Source: Falsiruegeria mediterranea M17 (GTDB lineage: Bacteria; Pseudomonadota; Alphaproteobacteria; Rhodobacterales; Rhodobacteraceae). Taken from it: a stretch of 64,000 nucleotides of DNA. The position numbers and the translations under genes were made by a program. Below are positions 44,840-53,421 of this stretch, piece by piece (the first letter of the stretch is position 1; each line of letters starts with the position of its first letter). The notes below the pieces were generated by a model, which was given only the letters and a program-made list of their open reading frames with translations, searched no databases and was not told the origin of the DNA. Location of the stretch: contig NZ_ONZG01000005.1 in assembly GCF_900302455.1 (NCBI RefSeq), positions 124,001 through 188,000 of the forward strand, given 5' to 3'.

Positions 44840-45490
44840 TTAGCTGTAGGTCAGCATATCTGCGCGCGCCTGTGGGGCAAAATGCGGCGTCGCGTTGAAT
44901 TCATGCAAAAAGAAAGCGCGGGACGAAAAGATGAACCGCGTCATCGAAGTGTTCTTGACCTGCAAATTCAGCGCGATCATCTGCTCGGGTGGCGCGCTCA
45001 TCGCACTGGCCACCAACTGTCCGATGGCGCCTCCGGAACTGATCACCAGCACCTTTTGCGCGTCTGTCTCGGTCGAAAACTGGCGCGCGGCCTGAATGCG
45101 GGCCTTGAAATCGGCCCAACTTTCCGCCGCCCCGTGGAGCCCATCGTCCTGCCATTCACGCAAAGTTTCACGCAACGTGCGAAAATGGGTTTTGCGGTCA
45201 TGCTGAACCAGATCCGGGATCGCACCGCCGTGTTTCACGCGCAGCAGGTCGTGGAAGTCATATTCATTCCAACCTGAGTGCTCTTCGGGCACATCCGAAA
45301 ACCCCATCGAATGCAGGGTTTCTTTCTGCCGGGTCAGGGTGCCGGTGACCAAACGGTCCGGCACCCATCCCATCTCACGCAAAGCTTCACCCGCCATTGC
45401 GGACTGGCGATGCCCAAGCTCGCTGAGTTGGTCATAGTTGTCCGCCCCGAACGAGGCTTGCGCGTGGCGGACGACCATCAATTCAGGCAT
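44840..45490 (-). CDS. Histidine phosphatase family protein, copy 1
   Basis: A 216-residue member of the branch-1 histidine phosphatase (phosphoglycerate mutase-like) superfamily. The phosphoacceptor motif is VVRHAQASFG near the N-terminus (RHA in place of RHG), LSELGHRQSAMAGEAL follows, and the second histidine is probably in VLVISSGGAIGQLV's neighbourhood, where the usual HG is replaced by SGG. The second catalytic His is thus not obvious. It lies between the phosphotransferase and the NMO-like gene. A partner that removes a phosphate added by the kinase is one idea. Confidence 0.85.
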   Translation of the reverse strand: MPELMVVRHAQASFGADNYDQLSELGHRQSAMAGEALREMGWVPDRLVTGTLTRQKETLHSMGFSDVPEEHSGWNEYDFHDLLRVKHGGAIPDLVQHDRKTHFRTLRETLREWQDDGLHGAAESWADFKARIQAARQFSTETDAQKVLVISSGGAIGQLVASAMSAPPEQMIALNLQVKNTSMTRFIFSSRAFFLHEFNATPHFAPQARADMLTYS

Positions 45491-45493
45491 GGG

Positions 45494-46495
45494 TTACCCC
45501 GCAAACTCGGCCGCCAGGCGCTTGCCTGCCGCCGTGTATTCGGCGGCCACGCGGTCCACCAGCTCACCCGCACCAACGATGTCTTTGACATCACCAATGC
45601 CCTGCCCCGACCCCCAGATCTCTTTCCAGGCTTTCGGCTTGGACGACCCCGAGCTGAAATTCATCGACGATGCATCGGCCGACGGCAGGTTGTCCGGGTC
45701 CATCCCGGCGCGTTCCACCGACTTCTTCAGATAGTTGCCGCTAACGCCAGTAAAGAGCGAGGAATAGACGATATCTTCGGCGTTACTGTCGACGATCATC
45801 TGCTTGTATTCGTCCTGTGCGTTGGCCTCATGCGTGGCGATAAACGGCGAGCCCATGTAGCCAAAGTCAGCGCCCATGGCACGCGCGGCCAGCAGGCTTT
45901 CACCGCAGGCGATGGCGCCAGAAAGGGCAACAGGCCCATCAAACCAGGATCGGATTTCGCGGATCAAAGCCAAAGGCGATTGCTGTCCCGCGTGACCGCC
46001 TGCGCCCGCAGCCACAGCGATCAGGCCATCAGCGCCCTTGTCAATCGCCTTTTTGGCAAAGGTGTTGTTGATAATGTCGTGCAGTACCACACCACCACAG
46101 GAATGCGCGGCCTCGTTGACCTCGACCCGTGCGCCCAGAGACGTGATCCAGACCGGCACTTCCCATTTCGCACAGATCTCCAGATCCCGTTCCAACCGTC
46201 CGTTGGACCGATGCACGATCTGGTTGACCGCGTAGGGGGCCGCCGGATTGTCCGGGTTTTCCTGGTTGTGGCGATCCAGCTCTTCGGTGATGCGTTTCAG
46301 CCAGGCCTCAAGCAGCGGTGGCTCGCCATCAGCTTCGCGCGCGTTCAGCGCAGGAAACGAGCCGATGATGCCCGCCTTACACTGTGCGATCACCAGATCG
46401 GGGTTTGAAATGATAAAAAGCGGCGACCCGATCAGCGGGATGCGCAGCCCCTGCAGGTTCGGATGCAAGTCGGGTTTGGTCGCGGTGTCTTTCAC
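45494..46495 (-). CDS. FMN protein of the nitronate monooxygenase (2-nitropropane dioxygenase) family
   Basis: A 333-residue TIM-barrel flavoprotein. Landmarks are IPLIGSPLFIISNPDLVIAQ, the FMN phosphate segment AVAAGAGGHAGQQSPLALIREI and VALSGAIACGESLLAARAMGADFGYMGSPFIAT. Many proteins with this name in acyl-CoA clusters are not nitronate oxidases; IpdC of mycobacterial steroid-ring degradation is a described example of a reductase in this family. A role as an enoyl- or keto-acyl-CoA reductase here is therefore plausible. It is 3 bases from the phosphatase gene. Confidence 0.86.
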   Translation of the reverse strand: MKDTATKPDLHPNLQGLRIPLIGSPLFIISNPDLVIAQCKAGIIGSFPALNAREADGEPPLLEAWLKRITEELDRHNQENPDNPAAPYAVNQIVHRSNGRLERDLEICAKWEVPVWITSLGARVEVNEAAHSCGGVVLHDIINNTFAKKAIDKGADGLIAVAAGAGGHAGQQSPLALIREIRSWFDGPVALSGAIACGESLLAARAMGADFGYMGSPFIATHEANAQDEYKQMIVDSNAEDIVYSSLFTGVSGNYLKKSVERAGMDPDNLPSADASSMNFSSGSSKPKAWKEIWGSGQGIGDVKDIVGAGELVDRVAAEYTAAGKRLAAEFAG

Positions 46496-46522
46496 GTCAT
46501 GTTTCCTTGTCGTTTCCAGAGC

Positions 46523-47446
46523 CTACCACGGGAGCGTGAGACCTGCGGCCTCGGCTGCCTTGCGGGCATATTTCTTGGTTTGGGCAAAGGCGTCGGTCAG
46601 TTCTTCTTGGCCTTCACCATCGTTGAGTTGGTCGAATTGCGCCGCTACGTTTTCGGGTGTTATCTCCGCGCCCTCAAGCAGGATGCCGGGCGTCTCATAC
46701 ACGCGGGTTTGCGCGAAACAGCCTGCGCCGGCAGACATGATCACACGCGAAGGGGCATCTTCGCTGACCAGGTACAAAAGGCCCGGCGTGATGGTTTCAG
46801 GCCTCAAAAGCTCTAGCGCCTCAGGCGGCATCAGGCTCTCGGTCATACGGGTGGCCGCCGTGGGGGCCAGGCAATTGACGCGAATGTCATCGCGCGCGCC
46901 CTCAAGGTGCAGCACGTTCATCATACCCATCATCGCCGCCTTGGCCGCACCATAATTTGACTGGCCAAAGTTGCCGTAGAGACCGGAAGCGGATGAGGTC
47001 AGCACCACCCGGCCATAGCCCTGCTCGCGCATAATCGGCCAGCAGGCGTGGGTAACATTGGCACTGCCGATCAGATGGACATCAACCACCTTGCGGAAAT
47101 CGGCCATGGTCATCTTGGAAAACGTCTTGTCCCGCAGGATGCCTGCGTTGTTGACTACGATGTCGATCCGGCCAAAGGCCTCCATCGTCTTGGCGACCAT
47201 ATCAGCCACCTGTTCTTCGTTCGAGACATCAGCGCCATGGGCAATCGCGTCGCCACCCATGGCCCTGATCTCGGCCACAACGGCCTCGGCCGCCTCGGAC
47301 GAGGCACCCTGCCCGTCCGTCGACACGCCCAGGTCGTTGATGACAACCTTGGCGCCACGTTCAGCCAATCCAAGCGCATGGCTGCGGCCCAAACCGATGC
47401 CCGAGCCGGTGACAATGGCGACGCGCCCGTCAAATCGAATGTCCAT
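46523..47446 (-). CDS. SDR of the HSD17B4 type (probable (3R)-hydroxyacyl-CoA dehydrogenase)
   Basis: A 307-residue SDR; the start at 47446 is chosen because MDIRFDGRVAIVTGSGIGLG begins the family homology, while the frame to 47473 adds nine residues. It has the cofactor motif TGSGIGLG, NNAGILRDKTFSKMT and the YxxxK pair in QSNYGAAKAAMMG. IRVNCLAPTAATRMTE and the tail ENVAAQFDQLND match the dehydrogenase domain of the peroxisomal multifunctional enzyme 2, longer than plain FabG-like SDRs. It should oxidise (3R)-hydroxyacyl-CoA with NAD+. The MaoC hydratase at 53422 would be a natural partner. Confidence 0.88.
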   Translation of the reverse strand: MDIRFDGRVAIVTGSGIGLGRSHALGLAERGAKVVINDLGVSTDGQGASSEAAEAVVAEIRAMGGDAIAHGADVSNEEQVADMVAKTMEAFGRIDIVVNNAGILRDKTFSKMTMADFRKVVDVHLIGSANVTHACWPIMREQGYGRVVLTSSASGLYGNFGQSNYGAAKAAMMGMMNVLHLEGARDDIRVNCLAPTAATRMTESLMPPEALELLRPETITPGLLYLVSEDAPSRVIMSAGAGCFAQTRVYETPGILLEGAEITPENVAAQFDQLNDGEGQEELTDAFAQTKKYARKAAEAAGLTLPW

Positions 47447-47456
47447 CACGGCCCCC

Positions 47457-48275
47457 TTACAGCGCTTTTTCAAAAATGTTGTGGCCGGACATCACATTGA
47501 TGCCGCCCGACACGGGGATGATTGCTCCGGTGACATAGGCCCCGCCGCGACCACACAGGAACAACATGCAGCCGGCGATATCTTCGTCCCGACCAACCCG
47601 GCCTAAGGGTACGTCGCTGCCCACCTTGGCGCGTTTTTCTTCGTCCGCCGTGGCAAAGGCAGTCATGCGCGAAACAAACGGCCCCGGCGCCAGAGAGTTC
47701 ACGGTGACATTGTAGCCGGCAAGCTCCTTGGCCATGACTTTCGACAGATGCATGACGGCGGCCTTGGATGCCGAATAGCTGTATGCCCCATCGCCCATCG
47801 GGATCTCGCCCATGACCGAGCCCACGTTGATCACCCGCGCCGGATCACCATCCTTGGCCGAGGCCATCAGCATCGGAAGCAACTTCTGGGTCAGGTCGAA
47901 CACGCCCGCAACGTTCACATTCATCACCTTTTCCCAGGCTTCATGCGGGAATTGGCCCATCGGCGCGCCCCAAGTAACGCCGGAGTTATTCATCAGAATA
48001 TCAAGGGTTTCCGTGCGGTTTTTAACTTCCGTGACCATGGCATTGATGCCTTCGGCCGAGCCAACGTCCCCGGCAAAACCTTCGGCTGATCCGGGTGCAT
48101 CCAACGCGTTGAGCTGCGCGGCAACCGCCTCACACGCATCACCCTTGCGCGATGCGATCAGGACGCGGGCGCCTGCGCGAACCAATGCCTCGGCCGCCAT
48201 GCGTCCTATACCGGTGGCCCCACCTGTGACCAATGCGGTCTTGCCGTGAAGCGAGAAGAGAGTTTCTGGTGTCAT
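47457..48275 (-). CDS. Short-chain dehydrogenase/reductase
   Basis: A 272-residue classical SDR. The cofactor motif is TGGATGIG (17-24), the acidic or basic selector after strand 2 reads IASRKGDACEAV (Arg suggests NADP), NNSG stands for NNAG in LDILMNNSGVTWG, and the catalytic pair is YSYSASKAAVMHL. The C-terminus GAIIPVSGGINVMSG is typical. It lies 10 bases from the HSD17B4-like gene and 9 from the acyl-CoA dehydrogenase. Substrate unknown. Confidence 0.9.
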   Translation of the reverse strand: MTPETLFSLHGKTALVTGGATGIGRMAAEALVRAGARVLIASRKGDACEAVAAQLNALDAPGSAEGFAGDVGSAEGINAMVTEVKNRTETLDILMNNSGVTWGAPMGQFPHEAWEKVMNVNVAGVFDLTQKLLPMLMASAKDGDPARVINVGSVMGEIPMGDGAYSYSASKAAVMHLSKVMAKELAGYNVTVNSLAPGPFVSRMTAFATADEEKRAKVGSDVPLGRVGRDEDIAGCMLFLCGRGGAYVTGAIIPVSGGINVMSGHNIFEKAL

Positions 48276-48284
48276 GATAAATCC

Positions 48285-49400
48285 TTAAAATCCGCGTGCT
48301 TGCGCGACGATATTCGCGTGATACCCATAGTCGCCCAGCCATTCGGCACCGACACGGGCCCGTTTCATGTAGAACCCCATGTCAAAGGCGTCGGTCATGC
48401 CGATTCCGCCGTGCATCTGCACGCCTTCCTGCACCGCCAATTGCACGGTGTCCGTCGCGCGGGCTTTGGCCAGCGACACGGCAAGCCTGGCGTTTTCTGG
48501 GTCTTCGTCCAGTTTGCGGCCTGCGTTCAGAATAGCTGAGGCGGTTACTTCGCATTCACACCACAGATGCGCGGCGCGGTGTTGCAACGCTTGAAACGCT
48601 CCAATTGGCACGCCGAACTGCTTGCGTTCCTTCAGGTATTCAACGGTCATGCCAAAGGCCCCGGCCGCGACACCCGCCATTTCCGCCGCCAAAGCAGCCT
48701 GTCCGGCCTCGATTGCCGGTTTCAGAACCGTCATGGCCTGATCGACCTGCCCCAAAACATCTTCGCCCGTGGCTTCAACATCTGCGAAACTCACAGTAGC
48801 GGCATCCCGGCTGTCGATCATCGACTTGGCTTCGCGAGAGATCCCCTCGCGGTCGGCGGGCAGATCGAACAAGGTCAGCGCCTCGCCCGTACGCGCCAGC
48901 ACCAGCAGCCGGTCTGCATCGCCGCCGTCCACAACAAACCCTTTGGAGCCGTTCAGACGGAATCCATTCCCTTCGCGATCCCCTCTCAACTGTGTGGCCT
49001 CAGGATTGAACTTGGCGTTTTCATCAACGGCCAAGGCATAAGTCACGTCACCTGATGCGATCTGCGCCAGCGCCGCGTTTGCCCGTTCGTCTGCCACCTG
49101 CCGCAAGGCAGTTGCCGCGATCACTGCTGTGGAAATGAACGGGCTACTCGCCAATGTCTTGCCCATCTCTGTGGCCAGAACACAGGCGGCGGCGTGGCCC
49201 ATGTCGGAACCCCCGGCGTTTTCGGGCACCAGAATGCCAGCCCAACCCATGTCGGCCATGGCTTTCCACAAAGCCTTGTCTTCTGTCTGACCCTCGTCCC
49301 GCAGTCTGCGCAGATGCGACACGGGTGCGGCCTCGTCCAGGAACCCGCGTGCTGCGTCCGCCAGCATGACCTCTTCTTCACTTGCAACAAGTTTTGCCAT
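48285..49400 (-). CDS. Acyl-CoA dehydrogenase, probable non-catalytic or partner subunit
   Basis: A 371-residue acyl-CoA dehydrogenase-fold protein. N-terminal helices begin MAKLVASEEEVMLADAARGFLDE, followed by WAGILVPENAGGSDMGHAA and the C-terminal ALQHRAAHLWCECEVTASAIL and GIGMTDAFDMGFYMKRARVGAEWLGD. The catalytic-base segment (Y/I-E-G-T) expected near the C-terminus is absent, and the middle flavin/substrate loops are short. Next to a more complete acyl-CoA dehydrogenase 6 bases away, it fits the alpha2beta2 heteromeric ACADs known from steroid side-chain degradation. Confidence 0.86.
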   Translation of the reverse strand: MAKLVASEEEVMLADAARGFLDEAAPVSHLRRLRDEGQTEDKALWKAMADMGWAGILVPENAGGSDMGHAAACVLATEMGKTLASSPFISTAVIAATALRQVADERANAALAQIASGDVTYALAVDENAKFNPEATQLRGDREGNGFRLNGSKGFVVDGGDADRLLVLARTGEALTLFDLPADREGISREAKSMIDSRDAATVSFADVEATGEDVLGQVDQAMTVLKPAIEAGQAALAAEMAGVAAGAFGMTVEYLKERKQFGVPIGAFQALQHRAAHLWCECEVTASAILNAGRKLDEDPENARLAVSLAKARATDTVQLAVQEGVQMHGGIGMTDAFDMGFYMKRARVGAEWLGDYGYHANIVAQARGF

Positions 49401-49406
49401 GATATC

Positions 49407-50570
49407 TTACCCCGGAAGCCCAAGAACACGTTTAGACAAGATCGAGAGCATCACCTCGGATGTGCCCCCCTCGATCGAATTGGCCTTGGTTCGCAACCAG
49501 TTGGGCGCGCGCCCGTCGTCCCACTCCAACGCATCCGAGCCACCAGCAGCCATCAAAAGCTCAAGCCGCCGCTTGTTCAACTCGGTCCCCATGTATTTGA
49601 GCATGGCCGAAGCATCGCCAACGCTGCCGCCGGCCTCGGCCTGATCTTTGTAGCGCTCCAGCGTGAGCTCCACAGCCAAAGTGTCCACCTCGGCCCGCAT
49701 TGCGTCCCCGCGCAGAACCGGATCAGTTTCACCGGTTTCACAATCAGCAATCACAGCGCCTAAAGGACGACCTGTACCCATCGAGCCGCCCGCGGCCGAG
49801 ATCATTTCCCGTTCATGAGTCAGCAGGTATTTGGCCACATCCCAGCCACGGTTGACGGTACCGACGACCTGTTCCTTTGGGAATTTCACATCATCAAAGA
49901 AAGTCTCGCAGAACGGCGACACGCCCGAGATCAGCTTGATCGGTCGGGTCGATACACCCTCGGTCTCCATGTTGATCAGAACGAAAGAGATGCCCTTGTG
50001 CTTGGGCGCGTCCTTGTCCGTGCGGACCAAGGCAAAGATCCAGTCGGCCTTGTCGGCATATGAGGTCCAGATCTTTTGCCCGTTCACCAGCCAATGATCG
50101 CCCTTGTCTTCACACTTGGTCTGCACATTAGCCAGGTCCGAGCCCGCGCCCGGTTCCGAATACCCCTGACACCAGCGCACCTCGCCGCGCGCAATGGGCG
50201 GCAAATAGTGAAGCTTCTGCTCATGCGTCCCAAAGTGCAGCAGCGCCGGTCCAAGCATCCAGATGCCAAAGCTTTGCAAGGGGTAGCGGGCGTTGATCCG
50301 CGCCATTTCGGCGTGAAACACCTTCTCTTCGTCCCGGCTCAGACCCGCGCCGCCGTACTCCACCGGCCAGGTCGGCACGGTATACCCTTTGGTGACGCAG
50401 CGTTGCAGCCAGGTACGTTGGGCATCTGACGTAAAGTTCCAGTTCTTTCCGCCCCAGCAGATGGTAGTCTCATCATTGCGACCATCGCGCATCTCTTGGG
50501 GGCAGTTTTCTTCAAGCCACGCACGCAATTCGGCTTGAAAGGTGCTTAGTTGCTCGGTTGTCTCTGACAT
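49407..50570 (-). CDS. Acyl-CoA dehydrogenase, catalytic subunit candidate
   Basis: A 387-residue flavoprotein. The start at 50570 begins MSETTEQLSTFQAELRAWLE; the frame to 50651 is discarded. Family landmarks are WPVEYGGAGLSRDEEKVFHAEMARI, the FAD segment WCQGYSEPGAGSDLANVQTK, GDHWLVNGQKIWTSYADKADW and the C-terminal SIEGGTSEVMLSILSKRVLGLPG, which carries a Glu at the catalytic position. It is the first gene of the nine-gene minus-strand block (50570 to 41646) and is divergent from the quinone oxidoreductase gene. Confidence 0.9.
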   Translation of the reverse strand: MSETTEQLSTFQAELRAWLEENCPQEMRDGRNDETTICWGGKNWNFTSDAQRTWLQRCVTKGYTVPTWPVEYGGAGLSRDEEKVFHAEMARINARYPLQSFGIWMLGPALLHFGTHEQKLHYLPPIARGEVRWCQGYSEPGAGSDLANVQTKCEDKGDHWLVNGQKIWTSYADKADWIFALVRTDKDAPKHKGISFVLINMETEGVSTRPIKLISGVSPFCETFFDDVKFPKEQVVGTVNRGWDVAKYLLTHEREMISAAGGSMGTGRPLGAVIADCETGETDPVLRGDAMRAEVDTLAVELTLERYKDQAEAGGSVGDASAMLKYMGTELNKRRLELLMAAGGSDALEWDDGRAPNWLRTKANSIEGGTSEVMLSILSKRVLGLPG

Positions 50571-50720
50571 GGTTCCTCCCACACGCAGATACCTGTTTCT
50601 CATCCCTGTTCCGCTATGCAGAATTGCATTTCGAAATTCGATTGACAACATGAGAACCGGGGGAAAGACTTCACGTCAAATAGCAGTACGACATGCCCGC
50701 AAGGGTCAGGGAGACACCAG

Positions 50721-51716
50721 ATGAAAGCCATGCTCAGCACCGCCATAGGCGGCCCCGAAACCTTGGAACTGACCGAGATGCCAGACCCGGAACCCAAGAA
50801 GGGCGAGTTGATCGTTCGGGTTCGGGCGGCGGGCGTGAACTTTCCTGACACACTGATGATCCGCGACCTGTACCAGATGAAACCACCCCGCCCCTTTGCA
50901 CCGGGTGGCGAGATCGCGGGCGAGGTTGTGGCCCTTGGCGAGGGCGTGTCGGGCTTTGAGGTCGGAGACCGTGTGCTCGCCCTGACCGGTCACGGCGGGT
51001 TCGCCACACATCTGGCGCTAAAGGCCGCAAGCGCCATCAAGATCCCTGACGCGATGCCGTACGAGGATGCGGCCTGTTTCATCTTCACCTATGGCACCTC
51101 GCATCACGCGCTGAAAGACCGTGCGCAGATCAAGCCGGGCGAAAGCCTGCTGATCTTGGGCGCGGCCGGTGGCGTGGGTGTTGCCGCGATTGAATTGGGC
51201 AAGGCCGCGGGTGCCAAGGTGATTGCAGCCGTATCGTCCGAGGAGAAGGGCGAATTCTGCCGACAGGTCGGCGCGGACGAGGTGATCGTTTACCCCCGAG
51301 AATTGGACCGCGACGCGCAAAAGGCCCTGTCGGGTGAAATCAAGAAACTGGCAGGCCCGGATGGCGTCGACGTGGTCTATGACGCGGTTGGCGGCGACTA
51401 TGCCGAGCCAGCCCTGCGCGCCTTGGCCTGGAAAGGCCGGTTCCTGGTTGTGGGCTTCCCGGCCGGTATTCCGAGCATCCCGCTGAACCTGACCCTTCTC
51501 AAGGGAAGCCAGATCGTCGGTGTATTCTGGGGCGCGTCCGTGTTCCGTGAACCGCAGGGGCATGCTGAAAACATGGCAGAACTGTTTCAGCTCTATGCCG
51601 AGGGTAAGGTCAAACCACAGATCAGTGCGCGCTTTCCGCTCGCAGAGGCCCCCGCGGCCTTGGAAATGATGCAGGACCGCAAGGTAATGGGCAAAGTCGT
51701 CATCACGCTGGACTAA
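50721..51716 (+). CDS. NADPH:quinone oxidoreductase family protein (zinc-free MDR)
   Basis: A 331-residue medium-chain dehydrogenase/reductase. The N-terminal GroES-like domain holds VRVRAAGVNFPDTLMIRDLY and PFAPGGEIAGEVVALGEGV (no zinc-binding Cys/His). The Rossmann domain has the motif LLILGAAGGVGVAAIELGKAAGA (about 143-165). Relatives reduce quinones or enoyl-CoA double bonds, and AcuI/crotonyl-CoA-reductase-like activity is conceivable. It is divergent from the acyl-CoA dehydrogenase operon with 150 bases between, so the promoter region is shared. Confidence 0.9.
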   Translation: MKAMLSTAIGGPETLELTEMPDPEPKKGELIVRVRAAGVNFPDTLMIRDLYQMKPPRPFAPGGEIAGEVVALGEGVSGFEVGDRVLALTGHGGFATHLALKAASAIKIPDAMPYEDAACFIFTYGTSHHALKDRAQIKPGESLLILGAAGGVGVAAIELGKAAGAKVIAAVSSEEKGEFCRQVGADEVIVYPRELDRDAQKALSGEIKKLAGPDGVDVVYDAVGGDYAEPALRALAWKGRFLVVGFPAGIPSIPLNLTLLKGSQIVGVFWGASVFREPQGHAENMAELFQLYAEGKVKPQISARFPLAEAPAALEMMQDRKVMGKVVITLD

Positions 51717-51731
51717 CAGGGCTAACCGGGA

Positions 51732-52388
51732 TCAGGGCAGATGCGTGCAGTCGTTAAATCCACGGACAACCATCGTATCGCCCTTGATCACAAGGCGGCT
51801 GATCGAACCGTTGGCCGCCCCATTGAACGCAAATGGCGCGGACCCGCTGGCAATCGCCATCGCTGCGCCAATCACACCGCCATGGACAAAGGCCGCGACG
51901 CGCTGATCGGCGTGATTGACCGCAATCCGCATGAGACCTGCCCGTACCCGGGCATGCAATTGGGCCGTGGTTTCTGCACCCGGGATCTCTCCCCATTCCT
52001 GATTGGCTTTGGCGCGGGCGAACTCGGGCGCGCCCTCGGCCGCTTTGATCCGGTAGAGGCCCCCGTCCCAATCGCCCAAGGATACCTCGCGCAGATCCGC
52101 CTCGACAGCTGGCGTCACACCCAGATGCGCCGCCAGCGGCGCGGCGGTTTGATGCGTTCGCACCAACGTGGTGACATAGATCGCATCCAGCGGCTCAGAC
52201 TTCATCCGGTGGCCGACAGCCACCGCCTGGGCCTCTCCGTTAGGATGCAGTGCCGGGTCGCCGTGCCCGTCTTTCATCGGAAAGCTCTGCCCCGGGATCG
52301 CCGCCTGGCTTTCGCCATGGCGGATCAGGAACAGGTCCACGGCCCCTTTGGGCGGCTGGTAAACGCTTTGGCGGTATTCACGGGCCAT
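51732..52388 (-). CDS. Histidine phosphatase family protein, copy 2
   Basis: About 218 residues from the ATG at 52388 (the frame reaches 52415). The phosphoacceptor motif is DLFLIRHGESQAA (residues about 18-30). VTTLVRTHQTAAPLA and LREVSLGDWDGG are conserved, and the second histidine is in VAAFVHGGVIGAAMA, so the active site is complete, unlike copy 1. It is convergent with the quinone oxidoreductase gene (16 bases between stops) and divergent from the crotonase gene that follows. Substrate unknown. Confidence 0.9.
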   Translation of the reverse strand: MAREYRQSVYQPPKGAVDLFLIRHGESQAAIPGQSFPMKDGHGDPALHPNGEAQAVAVGHRMKSEPLDAIYVTTLVRTHQTAAPLAAHLGVTPAVEADLREVSLGDWDGGLYRIKAAEGAPEFARAKANQEWGEIPGAETTAQLHARVRAGLMRIAVNHADQRVAAFVHGGVIGAAMAIASGSAPFAFNGAANGSISRLVIKGDTMVVRGFNDCTHLP

Positions 52389-52456
52389 TTCAAACTCTCT
52401 CAATCTGTCGGGCATTCAATTCCGCGCAGATTGAGCGCAACAACAAAGGAATTGCA

Positions 52457-53281
52457 ATGACCACGCGCACTTTGGACACCGGAACGGACAAGCTGTTGGG
52501 CTCTGTCACCGACGGCGTCGCGACCCTGACCCTAAACAACCCCACCAAGCGCAACGCCCTGGGGGATGAGATGACCCCTGCCCTGCGCCGGATGCTGCTT
52601 GAAACCGAGACCGACCCGAATGTGCGTGTGCTGGTCCTGACTGGGGCCGAAGGCGCGTTCTGTGCCGGTGGCGATATCGGCGGGATGGGTGACACACTGG
52701 CCGGTGGCAAGGCCCCCAACACCGACGACATGATCAGCCGTCTGCGCGAGGCACAGAACACGGCTTCGCTGCGCCTCTACGAATACTCCAAACCCACCAT
52801 TGCCGCCCTACCGGGTGCCGCGGCGGGCGCAGGCATGTCCATCGCACTGGCTTGCGATCTGCGGATCACCGGCCAAAGCGGCTTTCTCTATCCGGCGTTT
52901 GGTGCCATCGGGTTGAGCGGCGATTTTGGCGGTAGCTGGTTGCTTAGCCACTACATCGGACCAGCCCGCGCGAAGGAAATCTATTTCACCAATCACCGCA
53001 TCCTGCCGGAAGAGGGTTTGGCACTTGGCTTGTTCAATCGCGTTGTCGCAGATGAGGATTTGCAGGCAGAAACCAATGCACTGGCGCAGCAGATCGCAGG
53101 CTTTGCACCGATGGCGTTGCGCTACATGAAGGAAAACCACAACCGTGCCCGCTCAACCGACCTGCGCACAGCGATGAGTATGGAAGCAGACCGGATGATC
53201 CGCACCTTGATGAGCGACGATCACAAGGAAGGCGCGCGCGCATTCATGGAGAAACGAAAGCCCGAATTCAAAGGGCAGTAA
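52457..53281 (+). CDS. Crotonase-superfamily protein (PaaG-like isomerase), copy 3
   Basis: A 274-residue crotonase; the start at 52457 has AAAGGA upstream, and the frame back to 52250 overlaps the phosphatase gene. The oxyanion segments are GAFCAGGDIGGM and GAAAGAGMSIALACD. Both catalytic glutamates of classical hydratases are missing (Ser and Phe occupy the places), but the Asp of PaaG-type isomerases is present in AIGLSGDFGGSWLLSHYIG. It is thus more likely an isomerase than a hydratase. It is 140 bases before the MaoC gene. Confidence 0.88.
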   Translation: MTTRTLDTGTDKLLGSVTDGVATLTLNNPTKRNALGDEMTPALRRMLLETETDPNVRVLVLTGAEGAFCAGGDIGGMGDTLAGGKAPNTDDMISRLREAQNTASLRLYEYSKPTIAALPGAAAGAGMSIALACDLRITGQSGFLYPAFGAIGLSGDFGGSWLLSHYIGPARAKEIYFTNHRILPEEGLALGLFNRVVADEDLQAETNALAQQIAGFAPMALRYMKENHNRARSTDLRTAMSMEADRMIRTLMSDDHKEGARAFMEKRKPEFKGQ

Positions 53282-53421
53282 TGCAAGCAAGATAGCGGGG
53301 CCACTAAAGCTGAACGCCCTTTGGGCCGAATTGACGCCAAAGCCAGGCAGTCCAAAGGCGCATAATTGGCGAATGAATTGTTGGGGCCGCCCCAGATCCT
53401 GCAAGTTGAGGAGAAACAAAC

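Noticed and set aside
45494-46495. Nitro-compound degradation as the theme of the cluster
   Set aside because: Only one gene carries the NMO name, and all its neighbours are acyl-CoA enzymes.
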